Assembly (NCBI RefSeq): GCF_030272615.1
Contig: NC_081414.1
Span: 811,371,069 to 811,435,068 of the forward strand
Direction of reading: 5' to 3'
DNA: 64,000 bases
Source of the DNA: Cryptomeria japonica
Lineage: Eukaryota; Streptophyta; Pinopsida; Cupressales; Cupressaceae
In this document: positions 33,612 through 44,743 of the stretch, piece after piece
Numbering within the stretch: position 1 is the stretch's first letter
How the letters are laid out: each line of letters begins with the position of its first letter
Made by a program: the position numbers and the translations under genes
Notes under the pieces: generated by a model
Told to the model about the DNA's origin: nothing
Databases searched by the model: none
What the model saw: the letters and a program-made list of their open reading frames with translations, nothing else

Positions 33612-34889
33612 TCAAGGCCACCAAACATTGTTGATTTCGTAGCCAAAAACGTTCCATGACCATCCAATATCTTGAAAGAATTCAAGCATCTTACCTTGAA
33701 TGCACAGAATTATTCTCCCCTGTGCGTCAAGTACAATCATATTGCAACCGCTCATATATACCAAAATCCACCCACAACTGTTAGCCACCACTTCTATTCC
33801 CAAATTCCGGCGAGAATGATCATTTAGACGCCTCATGTTTTCCTCACGCAAGCTCCTCGGAAACAAATGCAATTCTGACCAGCTGTTGTTCTCTTCATCC
33901 AACTTCCATAATGAAAGATCTTTCGTATACGCCACAAGCACATTCCCATCAGACCCAGTTAAATTCCAATTTGAAGGGTTACCAGAATTCTCAGGTCCGC
34001 TTGGTAGCTCTATAATACTCTAATTCCTGTTTGCAACATTGAATACTGCAAGATGAAATGTAATAATCATAGAACTATCACCATTAATCCAATAAAAACA
34101 CCCTTTTGAATAAATCCCTCCCCTCGATGGAATAATTGGATTGGATAGATTCATGTTGATTAGGCTCCATTCAGTATGAATCATAGATCTGCATCTCCAT
34201 ATTGTTCCTTTCTCCATTGATGGTATTGTTGTATGCTATGACCAAGATGCAGCTCCTTGTGGCAGAATCGAATGCCAATCCATAGAATCCTAAATATCGT
34301 ACAAAATCGGAAGGAGAGCGGTAAGGGGGAAGCCTTTTAGGGTCAGGGGGAGGCCTTAGGGAAAGCGATGTCCTGGTAAGAGGGTTGGAAATGTAGTACA
34401 AAGTGGGATCTCCTTGCGTATGACTTGAACGACAACAAAGGATGCCCTTGCAGGACGTCAAAACACTGAAGCGCCCACGTCCTAGGAAATCTAACCAGAA
34501 TGGATACACCCCGAGTGGCTGTGAGTCAAGAAATATAAACGATGTGTTTTCCGCCTATATGGTGAATAGGTGGCACCAACGAGGAAAGCAGGAGAGGAGG
34601 AAGGCACAAGTGTCGATGATATCTCTCGAAACATGGGTGAGGGTAGAAGCAAATCCTGCCAACGTTTACATACGAGACTGAAATTCCTACCAATGAGAGT
34701 GGGCAGACTAGACAAAACCAACATTAATAGCTCCTCCGGTAGCTCACTCCAAATCTTGTTGTCCATCTCTATCTGCTCTCCATTCATTGCAATTCTTCCT
34801 TTTTGATTCATCTCTGATTCCGATTTCGATGCGGATGCAAGTTCTAGAAGAAGGCCTTCGTCAGGCTCATAGGGTTCGCTTATTTTCAT
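33612..34889 (-). pseudogene. F-box protein pseudogene
   Basis: F-box proteins bring substrates to SCF ubiquitin ligases. Starting from ATG at 34889 (MKISEPYEPDEG), the F-box follows at about residues 40-80: IWSELPEELLMLVLSSLP and FSLVCKRWQDLLLPSPMF. A C-terminal F-box-associated, kelch-like half follows: VYPFWLDFLGRGRFSVL, SCKGILCCRSS, IPSRGGIYSKGCFYWI, ending with VVANSCGWILVYMSG and a Trp-rich tail. The length (about 425 codons, one exon) is normal for the family. It is broken by a frameshift near 34555-34562, another near 34190, and a TAG at about 34020 where Gln is likely (NRN-stop-SIIELP). The start is uncertain: an open frame extends to 35003 without ATG. No promoter is evident. Confidence 0.85.
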
Positions 34890-35164
34890 GATGACTGAAA
34901 TGGACGCAGAGACTCTAAGGGAAAGATATTTAATGGAGTTTTTTTTCCATACACACTCCAAACATATTCTCATCGCCGGCCCTGCCTGGCTTCTATACTT
35001 CAAAAACTATTAAAAGATGGCGATGCCAACGAGGAGTAATCTTGTTTTACCTTGATAGTTGGCCTACACAATGTAAACTAATCGTGGTGGATAACAAGGT
35101 TCGACGAACAAAACAATGTTCATTGTCGTCACTTATTGCACATCGTAGAGGTATAAACATCTTT

Positions 35165-35455
35165 CAAAGAAGCCAAGGGAATGGGACAAACCTGGTTTTA
35201 AAATTTATTTCTTAAAAGAAGCCAAGGGAATGGGACTACCATTAGATGTTACATTTTTATGCTTGCATTTTTATTACATGATATAAGAAGGTTTTATTTA
35301 ATGAGATATTACATTTTATGCTTGCACGTGGTCATGATCGTAAAGTTGATAATTGATATAAGAAGGTTTTATTTAATGAGATATTACATTTTATGCTTGC
35401 ATTTTTATTTTATTTCTGTTATTTATGATAAACCATTGTCTTGCACATGGTCATG
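35165..35455. repeat. Local tandem duplications
   Basis: A 21 bp segment GAAGCCAAGGGAATGGGAC recurs 50 bp apart (about 35168 and 35218). Then GATATAAGAAGGTTTTATTT and the following 27 bases occur at 35280 and again at 35355, a 75 bp period, followed by a partial third copy of GGTCATGATCGT. Non-coding, AT-rich. 35460-36080 holds no supported gene. Confidence 0.75.
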
Positions 35456-36083
35456 ATCGTCACGCTTATTTTGATGGTGAGTTATGTTATCATTCAATTA
35501 TTTGAGTTTCTAGGGAATATTGTTATCATGTCTTTTAAACGGAGTGTGAAAATTTTATCATGCATGTTATGTGTTTGGACAATGAGTGATAGATATCAAT
35601 ATTTATTCATGGTGGGGATGAATTCATTCTATGTTGAGTAGATATCATAATTGAAAATAGGTTTATTTATTTACATGTCGTGGGGTTTGTTGGAAGATTT
35701 TATAATTGGTCTTATTTGTCCCCTGCCTGTGTGTTGGAACTTAGGGTTTAAGATTTTTGAAAAGGGTTTTAGAGTTGTTAAGGTTTTCCTTTGTTCTCCC
35801 GGGAAATGTTATGTTCTGTAGTTGACTTGTGATCACCGGTGGCCTGGATTTAAGTCATCATTAGAGGGGTCCTTTGTCGTTCGTTTACCGACCCTATGCA
35901 CTAGGAATTATCACTTGAGGTTGTCGCTTTAATTTTTTATTATATGCCTAAGTGTTAGGTATCCCCATCATTTTGCCTTTTAAATTTTCCCTAGGAAGGC
36001 CCCCATGCATGATCATTTTACCCTCGTCTACTCTGCACGTGCTAAAATGATCCACCTAAGTGTCCACCTTAGTTTAATAGTTA

Positions 36084-37000
36084 TGCGGGATAAGCGTACT
36101 AAAAGAAACACAGAGAAATGTTATCTTGCAGGGTTTTCAGCGAGAGGTCTCGACCGCACGGGATAAGGGATTCACAAAGCTCAAAGAAAAAGAATTATCC
36201 CACGACACCTTTGAAGTCCTCATTAAGCCCCATGGGATAAGAAGGAGACAGAGGTAACAAAGAGATCCCTATCCCGCAGCCATTTTATAATAGCAAAAGG
36301 CTCACGCGGGGTAAGGAATGTTCACAGATATGGTAGCAGTTTTCACTATGTAATGTGACCATGCAAGATAAGAATAGGTAAAGAAGCAGAGAGGAAAGTC
36401 TTATCCCACGATAGTTTTGAGGCACCTTGATTGACATCGGGACGAAGAAAAAGCTCAGAGTTAGAAGGTAAAGTTATCACTCTATGTTCATAGGCCAATG
36501 CAAAATGGTGTGGGATAAGAGGTAACAAGGTAAATGCAAAGAACCTTATCCTGCAAGGGATTCTTCTACTCAATGATCGCAGGATCGGGATTACAAGGCG
36601 AGATCGATAGGATCACTTATCCTGTGCATTCCCATAGAGATATGAGAGGAAAATCTTAAGAGGCTTATCTCGCGTGAAGCAAAATTATCAAGGAAAGGCA
36701 CCTTCAAGCAGGAAATAATAGGGAGTTATGAGCAATGCAGGATAAGAGGATACTCAAAGGACATGCAAAGGCCTTATCCCAAGAGAAGAGACAATGTTGA
36801 CAAATGTGTTGCAAGATAAGGATAAAAGGGTGCCGATAAAATAAAAAAAAAGAGTTTATCTCGGGAGGGTGAGGGGAATTCTTTTGTGTGTCGCAGGATA
36901 AAAAATAAAGGTAAATACATAGGGACCTTATCTCACGAGGATTGTCAAGATAGAAAAAGGTGGTGCGGGATAAGGAAATAAAGAGAAGTCTTATCCCATG
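36084..37000. repeat. Array of inverted GCGGGATAAG / CTTATCCCGC pairs
   Basis: A 10-12 bp motif, consensus GCRGGATAAG, alternates with its reverse complement. Pairs (plus, minus) start at: 36084/36121, 36156/36195, 36230/36270, 36361/36400, 36509/36544, 36735/36772, 36808/36854, 36890/36925, 36963/36990; decayed or single motifs lie at 36303, 36437, 36577, 36614 and 36663. Within a pair the gap is about 17-35 bp; pairs repeat every 70-150 bp. Sequences between are purine-rich and not conserved. Each pair could form a short stem-loop. GATAAG is also the core of plant GATA-factor (I-box) sites. Not coding. Confidence 0.8.
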
Positions 37001-37488
37001 GAGATGGTGAAAGGCATAAATTCATAAAAAAGGTTCAACCGACATGAATTTTGAAAAGTCTAAGTTGGCCAAGGACAGTCTAATAAATTTCATGTCATCA
37101 TTCAAAGGTTGTCAAAGACAATCTCAACCATTCAAATCCTGATCAATGGATGAAATTCAAATTTGGTACCAACAATTTTCTCTGTCCAGCACGAATGAAT
37201 TAATGGTGTCACCATAAAAGAGAAATTCATCAATTTTCTCTCATACCTTGCATCTAAAGAAGAATTCAAAGCATCCCTGAGTGAAAAGAAGACCAAATTT
37301 CAGCAAATCAATGTGTCCTCCAGTAGATTCAGCCCAGCAAAAGAGACCAGTAAGTTAATTATTCCACCATCCTTGTGCATTTGCTAGGTTGTTATAGTTG
37401 TGATACACAGATCTTTTGTGTGTGCCCTAGAGTTTGTAGGGTTTGTGTCTATGTTTAGTTTTCTAGGCTCTCTTTCATTTTAAAAATT

Positions 37489-40400
37489 AAAAAGGCCTCT
37501 ACTACTCCCACTACTGAGAATACCCCTGAAGCTGGCACTAGCTCTATAATGCCAGAGATTACCCATGTCGTTCCCCTTGATGTAATTTTGCCTGTGTTGA
37601 TAATTGCAAATGTTCTCGGTGTTGAACCAAGCCCTCAATATTCCCTGGAAATGTTTGAAGAAGCCTAAATAATCTCCCCTCCTAAAGAAAAAGTCATGAA
37701 GAGAAAGAAAAGGACAATTCGAAAAAATGTCACTATTGTTTCAAATAGTGAATCTTCAGATGAGCCTGTCCCTCCTCCTAAAGCTAGGAAACCAATTCAA
37801 AAGAGGAGAAGGGTTTCTCAAAAATATTCCATTAAAACACCTAGCACTGAAGCCCATCGTCCTGCAAAAAGTTCCCTTGCTATTGATAACCCACCCACTG
37901 AGGAAACCCAAATTCCTCAAGAGCAAACCTCATAGAGAGACAACACAAAAGGGAAAGTGAAGGAAATTGCTCATGTAAAAGAACAAGTGAGGAAAAGTGC
38001 TCCGACAAAAAGGCCAGCTTCCAAAGCTCCCAAGAGACCTATAAAAGAATCTAAAGGAGAGCCATCGACTTAGGTAGAGAAACCAAAAAACAGTGCCAAC
38101 TACCCCTCTTGGTCCTGAGATGACAGTAGAAGAATTGCAACACAAAGTTGAAAAGAAGTTAGAGGAAGCTACAAAAGACCGACTAGATAGACAAGAAACC
38201 TCCATCAAGACTTGTTAGAATTATGGGTCCTCTATTAATGACAAAGAGGTAGGATGTAGAGATGCAAGTACAAAAGAGAGGGTGGGATCCTTTTTATTCC
38301 TTTTATGGAAATAGGGAAAAACCTATTACAGTGTCGAATCCTTGGACACTGAACTTGGGGAAGCTAGTATTGCCAAATGTTTTTGTTTAACCAATGTTAA
38401 TATGAGAGCTAGTTGTTGGCTATGAACCCCCAAACAAGACTATAAGATCTCAAGATGGTTATGTCCTATTGGACATTTTGCATAGGGCTATTGTAGAATG
38501 TTTTTGTTTAGACCTAGGTTTGCCCTCAAAGAAATAAATAGAAGTAATCTAGAAAGAAATTACTATTATAAAAGGGACATATATAGAAAGGAATTTGTTC
38601 CTCATTTTATGAAGAAACTTTTCAAAAATTCACAAAATTATGTCCTTCCATTTGAGAGGGAGCCTTTTAGATTAGAGTGCTTTGAGCCCTATTTTGTTAA
38701 GACCTACTATCCATTAGGGCAGGTTTTTGGGGTAGACTGCAAGCTTACTCAAATGCCCATAGATTTCATGATTATTTCCATCAATATCGAGATTCCCTCA
38801 ATAAATGAGTTGTATGATTTTGTAGCTATTATCCAAGATAACCTCCATGAATGGTTAATGGGAGCAAGAAATTAAAAAGAGAAGCTGAAATTCAGACACT
38901 ATTATTTATTGTGTCATATGATTCTTTATCAGAACATGGCTTATTGTTGTCCAGAATTGACAATAAGGATAAATGATCCACACATGAGTCTTCCATGGCT
39001 AGTACAAAGATAGACCCAAGTGTGGGACAAGGGGTCCAGGTTTGGTAGTTATTCTATCTTCTTTGATCATTTTGTCATAAAAGTTTTGATAAGGCTTGGA
39101 GTCAAGCTGTGTAGACTTCCAAAGAGTATTATTAAAATTTTGAGGATAAGGAGTTGCAAGGGTGAAGGAATGGTATATCCAGAGGGAGCTTTCATCCAAA
39201 ATTTTGGGGACTTATTTCTCTATGGCAACTGCACTATCATCAGGGTATACGGGTGTGAGCAAGCACCCCATGTTTTGTCACTTTTTCTCTCCTAGGCTAG
39301 CATTCATTGAATTAATTTGGAAATTAATGTGGATGGAGAGGACACAAATTCCAACAGATAAGAAGGGGAGACTCTTCCCTAGGGTGATCAATTTTGAAGA
39401 ATTCATTGTAGGATGTGATACCTTGGAAAAGGTGTAGGATTTCCTAGTAAAGAATTATAGGTTGAAGGTTTCCCAAGCTTGACTTTTTTACCCTGAGGGA
39501 TGTATAAATGACCTCAAAGTATACAAACTAAAGGAGAAGGGATATTTTCAATCTTTTGATGAGCGAGAGGATTTAATAAGAAATGCTTACTCAACTAAAG
39601 AAGAACAACACATGAATAAATGGGAGCTCATGATGATGCTTGAGTGAGAGAGGAAATAAGAGGATCCCAATTTTGAAGGTTTTTATAGGGAATTCTAGAC
39701 TGATTTTCCTAGGATGTCTTTCATAATAAGAAAGGAAGATGATATAATAAAGATGGAAATGGAGAGAAGGGATGTCAAGGACAAAGGGGTTAAATTTGAG
39801 ATGAGGCCTATTGACCCTACCAATACAATGTACAAGATGAAAGGGCATACAATAACAATAGAAAGAACATCTCCTAGCACTTTTGGGAAGGCAACTGAAC
39901 AGGTTGGGAGAGTTGAAAAGGGAAAGGAAAAAATGTCCAATTTGGTAGATGTCTCGATGGATTTTGATATAAATGTGCCACCTCCTTCTCCCCCTCGAGA
40001 AACATTCCATGAAGATGAGTTTGTTGAGGTCCTAAATGAATCAGATAGAGCCATTATCGTGAGTACAACCCCTATTGAGGAGGCAGATGATGAAAGGATC
40101 ATTTCCTCAAAAAACTTCATAGCAGATGACAGTTTTGTGAACTCTCTCAAGTTCAAATCTTTTTGGATTAGAGAAAATTTGAATGATTTATCTGATGAGG
40201 AAATCAGTTTTTTTGAAAGGAATAGCTTCAGATACATCCCTGAGAAAGGTAGGGAGATGATTAGAAATAGTGGCATGCTTCTTGTTCCTGGCTGGGACTT
40301 TGAGAAAATATTTTTGTTAGATCAGATTATGGGGCAGAAGGACCCCAATTTTGCAAAAGAGTTCAAAGATCATGGGTCTAGGGTGAGTATAGACCTAAAG

Positions 40401-40502
40401 GATTTTTCTCTATAGTCAAAGGCCCCAAATGTCCAAAAGCCTATGGTTTTGCAAGGTGGACAACAAGAGACAGGCGATGCAATAATTAGGACCCTAGGAC
40501 AC
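37489..40502 (+). pseudogene. Unrecognised degenerate coding region, 5' part
   Basis: Plus-strand translation is protein-like in successive frames. 37489-38100 is a Pro/Ser/Lys-rich, basic segment (MKRKKRTIRKNVTIVSNSES). 38498-38875 is open for 125 codons with a structured look (FVPHFMKKLF, LPFEREPFRLECFEPYFVKT). 39000-39440 continues (GVKLCRLPKSI, PRVINFEEFIVGCDTLEKV). 39714-40415 is open for 233 codons, starting basic and turning acidic (FDINVPPPSPP, ESDRAIIVSTTPIEEADDE, YIPEKGREMIRNSGMLLVPG). Stops such as TAA 37660 (after EMFEEA) and TAG 40413 are single. The frame is interrupted at 40503 by an LTR element and seems to resume at 43802. I do not recognise the family; it may be the cargo of a larger repeat. 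Confidence 0.45.
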
Positions 40503-43500
40503 TATTGGCAATTAACACTCATTTGATTGGTTTCATATGTTGTCATTGATTGAAACATGTTTCAGCTTCATTCTTTGGTTTGGTTCTTCACTGACAAACA
40601 CTTCACCAGCACCGACACGTAACTTCACTGGTAGGAAGGATTCTTTGCGTATCGGCATTAAAGGCCGACATGAATTATAAATTGGGTATTCGCATTAAAG
40701 GCCAACATGACTTACAAATTGGGTACTAGCATTGGAGGTCAACATCTTTGGGAGTTCCGGCAATCGGTAGTTCATTTTGTTATTTATATATATATGTAAT
40801 GAGATGACATGTATAATCATTTTTGTAATATTTATGTAAGCCGACATGAGGCATGAAGTATAAGGGTATATAGGTTAGTTGTTAGATCATTTTGAGATAT
40901 AGAAAATGGTAATGATGATGTAGTGAAAATATGTGAACTTCATTTATGTGAGGTTATTCCAATAAGGATTTAGGTTTTTAGAACTAGAACAGTTTGAGCT
41001 TGAATTGGAACTCAATCAGGCATAGCAGATGCATTAAATGACTTCAGTTTTATGTTTCATTATTCAAAGTGACTATAGTGAGACTCCTTTGTGTTGAGCA
41101 GTGTGCTGTAGGCAGTAAGCCTTCCTGCATGTGCAGGCCCCCCATATTATGTAATATCTTTTTATATGGCTAGTGAATTGATATTGTGGGTCACAAATCC
41201 CACCATGATTTTTCCTCTTTGAGGTTTTCCACCTATAAATTCTCTATGTTATGGTATTCATTTATGCGATTGGCTTCAATTTCTTTAATTCTTTCAATTA
41301 TATATGTACCAGTTTACCGGTTGGTGAATGCATATATTAATAAGGTTAAAATTGAGCATTCCGGTAGGACACTGATTCAGCCCCCCCCCCCCCCTCTCAG
41401 TGTTCTTGGATTCCCACAATTCCACAATATGAGACTAAAACTACTGACATCCTAGCAGGAGGGAAAGCCAAAGGTATAATGGGTGCCCCACCCACAATTT
41501 TGAAAGATACTAAGGAATTGGATGTTGAGCCCCCAACAAAATCAAATGTACAATACCAAGAGGAGATACCGGTAGAAGTAGATAATGTACATATAATGGT
41601 AGATACACAAAATGTACAGGTTACAAATGTTGAGCACAATAGTCCTCCAGATCATAATGTACAAATTGAGGATATAGTTAATGTGGAACTAGCAGTAACA
41701 GATACTACACCAAGTGGATAAGCCACCAGTGCAAAAGAGGATGTTATCAAAGTTAAAATCATCAATTAGAGGAAAAGGGAGAGGAATCTGGTAGGGAATT
41801 GGTAGCCAACACATCTTTGTTGTCAATTGACACTTCCCAAGTAGAGCAGAAGAGCATAATTGAGATGAGTTCTATTGAGATCATGACGATAGCTACTCAA
41901 AAGATGATGAAGGAAGGAATAGTGGACAAGGGAATAATTGATCAGTCAATTCCAATGTTGCATAGACCTATCCTGGAGTGCCATTTTGACAAAGGAGAAA
42001 GCCCATCCGATAAGCTCAAAATAATCACTGAGCACATTTCTAAGGATTTTCAATCATTGTATCAAATATCCAACCGATGGGCATTGGAAATATTCACTCA
42101 ATCTAAGACAACCACTTTTGATCAGTTGATTGAATCAAATAAGAAGAACATTTTTAACAAACTCAAGTTAATTAATAATGGTTTAAGGCAATGTACAAAT
42201 ATCTACAAAGTATGTTTTAACACTGGATTACTAACTGTAGATATAGATAAAAGAATTAAGGATTATCAAGATAAAATTATAGGTAAAGTTAATTCTTTTG
42301 ATGGTTCCAATTCTTTGACTATACCTATTGATGGGCGGATATTTTTGTTAGAAGCTCAAATTTCAACTCTTGAAAGGGGTAGAGACAAAATCATTAGGAG
42401 AGATAATGGGCTCAAAGGGTTGGTGAGTCCCCAGTTGGACTCTTTGAGTGTACATAAAAAGGAATTCATAGATATGATTGGTAAACCCACACCGATAGAG
42501 ATTAAGGAGGTAGAGTCCCATGCTTATATTCTTAATGGACTTATATGAATATCTGACACATTCAAATCTTGCTGGGACACCTATCTGGAGCTTTTGGAGA
42601 AAGCCTATCCAGAAATTTTCAAGTATATTCAGCTCTGGTAAGGTGTTTTGAGGATACATTCTTTGTAAAAAATTTCATTCTTTTATCCCACTTTTTGGTG
42701 TTTTTTTTGGCATTTATGTCAAAAGGGGAGGAGTACAGGTGAAAAATATATCCTTGACATTGAGAGATATGGAGTATTTGTATAGATCATGATTTCAGAT
42801 GAATATTTAGCTCAAGGGGAGCAGTCTCAGGGTCAAACCATTATGATTTTTCACATGAGTCTTGCCATCAATGCCAAGGGGGATATTGTTGGAAATTGAC
42901 ACTCATTTGATTGGTTTCATATGTTGTCATTGATGGCAACATGTTCCAGCTTCATTCTTTGGTTTGGTTCTTCAGCAGCAGACACTTCATCGACACCGAC
43001 AAGTATCTTCACCGGTAGGAAGGATTCTTTGGGTACCGACATTAAAGGTCAACATGACTTACAAATTGGGTACCGACATTAAAGGTCAACATGACTCACA
43101 AACAAGGTACCGACATTAGAGGCTGACATTATTGGGAGATCCGACAATCGGCAATTCATTTTGTTATTTATGTATATATGTAATGAGCCGACATGTATAA
43201 TCATTTTTGTAATATTTATGTAAGCCGACATGAATCATGAAGGATAAAGGTATATAGGTCAGTTGTTAGATCATTTTGAGATATAGAAAATGGTAATGAT
43301 GATGTAGTGAGAATATGTGAAGTTCATGTATATGAGGTTATTCCGGTAAGGGTTTAGGGTTTTAGAACCAGAACAGTCAGAGCTTGAACCGGAACTCAAT
43401 CAGGCATAGCAGATGCATTAAATGAGTTTAGTTTTATGTTTCATTATTCAAAGTGACTGTAGTCAGTGAGACCCCTTTGTGTTGAGCAGTGTGCTCTAGA

Positions 43501-43801
43501 TGGTAAGCCTTCATGCATGTGCAGGCCCCCCATATTATGTAGTATCTCTTCATATGGCTAGTGAATTGATATTGTGGGTCACAAATTTGACCATCATTTT
43601 TCCTCTTTGAGGTTTTCCAAGTATAAATTCTCTGTGTTATGGTATTCATATGTGTGATTGGCTTATTGATTGCTTTACTTCTTTCAATTATATACGTATC
43701 GGTTTACTAGTTGGTGAATCCATATATTAATAAGGTTAAAATTGAACATTCCGGTAGAACACTGATTCACCTCCCCTCTCAGTGTTCTTGGATTCCAATT
43801 G
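40503..43801 (+). mobile_element. Non-autonomous LTR retrotransposon
   Basis: Two LTR-like repeats of about 915 bp (40503-41417 and 42887-43801) flank a 1.47 kb interior. The first LTR starts TATTGGCAATT and the second TGTTGGAAATT, so one G-to-A change explains the missing TG. A polypurine stretch (AAGGGGGATAT) precedes the second. GACAC directly precedes the first (40498-40502) and follows the second (43802-43806), a perfect 5 bp target duplication. The interior has no reverse transcriptase, integrase or protease, only an unknown reading frame. No clear tRNA primer site was seen. The exact 3' LTR end is uncertain by a few bases. Confidence 0.8.
41460..42548 (+). pseudogene. Unknown ORF inside the non-autonomous LTR element
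   Basis: The 41799-42548 part is open for 249 codons (starting ...NTSLLSIDTSQVEQKS). It is acidic at first, then helical and Lys/Asp-rich (DKLKIITEHISKDFQSLYQ, LLEAQISTLERGRDKI), ending AYILNGLI. The preceding 80 codons at 41479-41721 (MGAPPTILKDTKELDVEPP, then Val/Asp/Asn-rich) lie in a different frame and probably belong to the same protein, joined by one frameshift near 41780. No zinc knuckle or enzyme motif. Its place between LTR and polypurine tract suggests a gag-like or captured protein. Function unknown. Confidence 0.5.
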
Positions 43802-44743
43802 GACACCACTGCATCAAAGGCCGTAGAAATCACCTCACATGCAATCTAGCTTGCTCAACTAATAGTAGATGATCTTGAGAAAAATCATGTAAGATTAAAG
43901 GATATGCATGTGGCTCTCAATGCAAATTACAACAAATTATTCATTGAAAATTGTGCATTGAAGGAGCAAATAAAGAAGGTAATAGTAGATTCTTTAGGAG
44001 GAATTAGGCCTGAAGAATTAGAAAGAATGAATAAAGAATTACAAAGAGTTAAGGATGAAGGTGAAAATAATTATTTTGAAATTAGGAAAGATTCAATTTT
44101 GAGGATTTCAAATAAAATTATTGATAAATTGGATGAAGTTCATACTTCATATTCTTTGGCATCTCAACTCTCGAGTCAGATGGATAAATTTATTTAATTT
44201 TTTCAACCAATAAGAGTCACTTGGCTACCAAAGGGTCAACAATTGAAAGAGGTCATCCTGGCAGTAAAAAATGTGGCCCAACCATCCCAAATTATAGGGG
44301 TCACTTGGAAAAATTATAATTTATTGACTAAGGAGTTGTCCAACATAGAAGAAGAAAAGAAATCATTGTTGGGAATGATCAATTATTTCCAAGGGCTTAA
44401 GAAGTGGAACATCCCCATAATTTTGACAGATGATGGACATATCAAAGGCCTAGAAGAATGGAGGCAAGGTTTCCAAGATGCAATCAATGCAGTTATGACA
44501 TCTTTGGCTACTAATATAAACCAATGAGATACCTTTTTTAATATTATTGATAAGGTTATGGAGGTGAATCAGATGTACCATAGATTTGCCTTCAGAGCTG
44601 CAGTTATAACCACCCATAAAACAAAGGAGGTAACAAACAAATTGCAAGGATTGAGGGATTTTTGTAAGCCAACTGATGAAATAGGAGAATTGCATAAAAT
44701 GTACTTCTCCTTGGAGGAAAAACAACCTGAGGAAGAAGAATAG
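43802..44743 (+). pseudogene. Unrecognised degenerate coding region, 3' part
   Basis: A single frame runs through 43802-44743 with stops only: TAG at 43847, TAA at 44195, TGA at 44525 and TAG at 44741, the last after an acidic end (EEKQPEEEE). The peptide is helical: HVRLKDMHVALNANYNKLF, EELERMNKELQRVKDEG, VTWKNYNLLTKELSNIEEE, KTKEVTNKLQGLRDF. It abuts the target duplication of the LTR element, so it is probably the continuation of the coding region at 37.5-40.5 kb. Stretch 44744-47200 is AT-rich, with no supported gene. Confidence 0.45.

Noticed and set aside
36084-37000. CRISPR-like array
   Set aside because: Motifs alternate in orientation, spacing is irregular and the sequence is clearly plant nuclear DNA.
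39591-40276. Two minus-strand frames of 139 and 193 codons
   Set aside because: Antisense to the better-supported plus-strand frame at 39714-40415; no domain.
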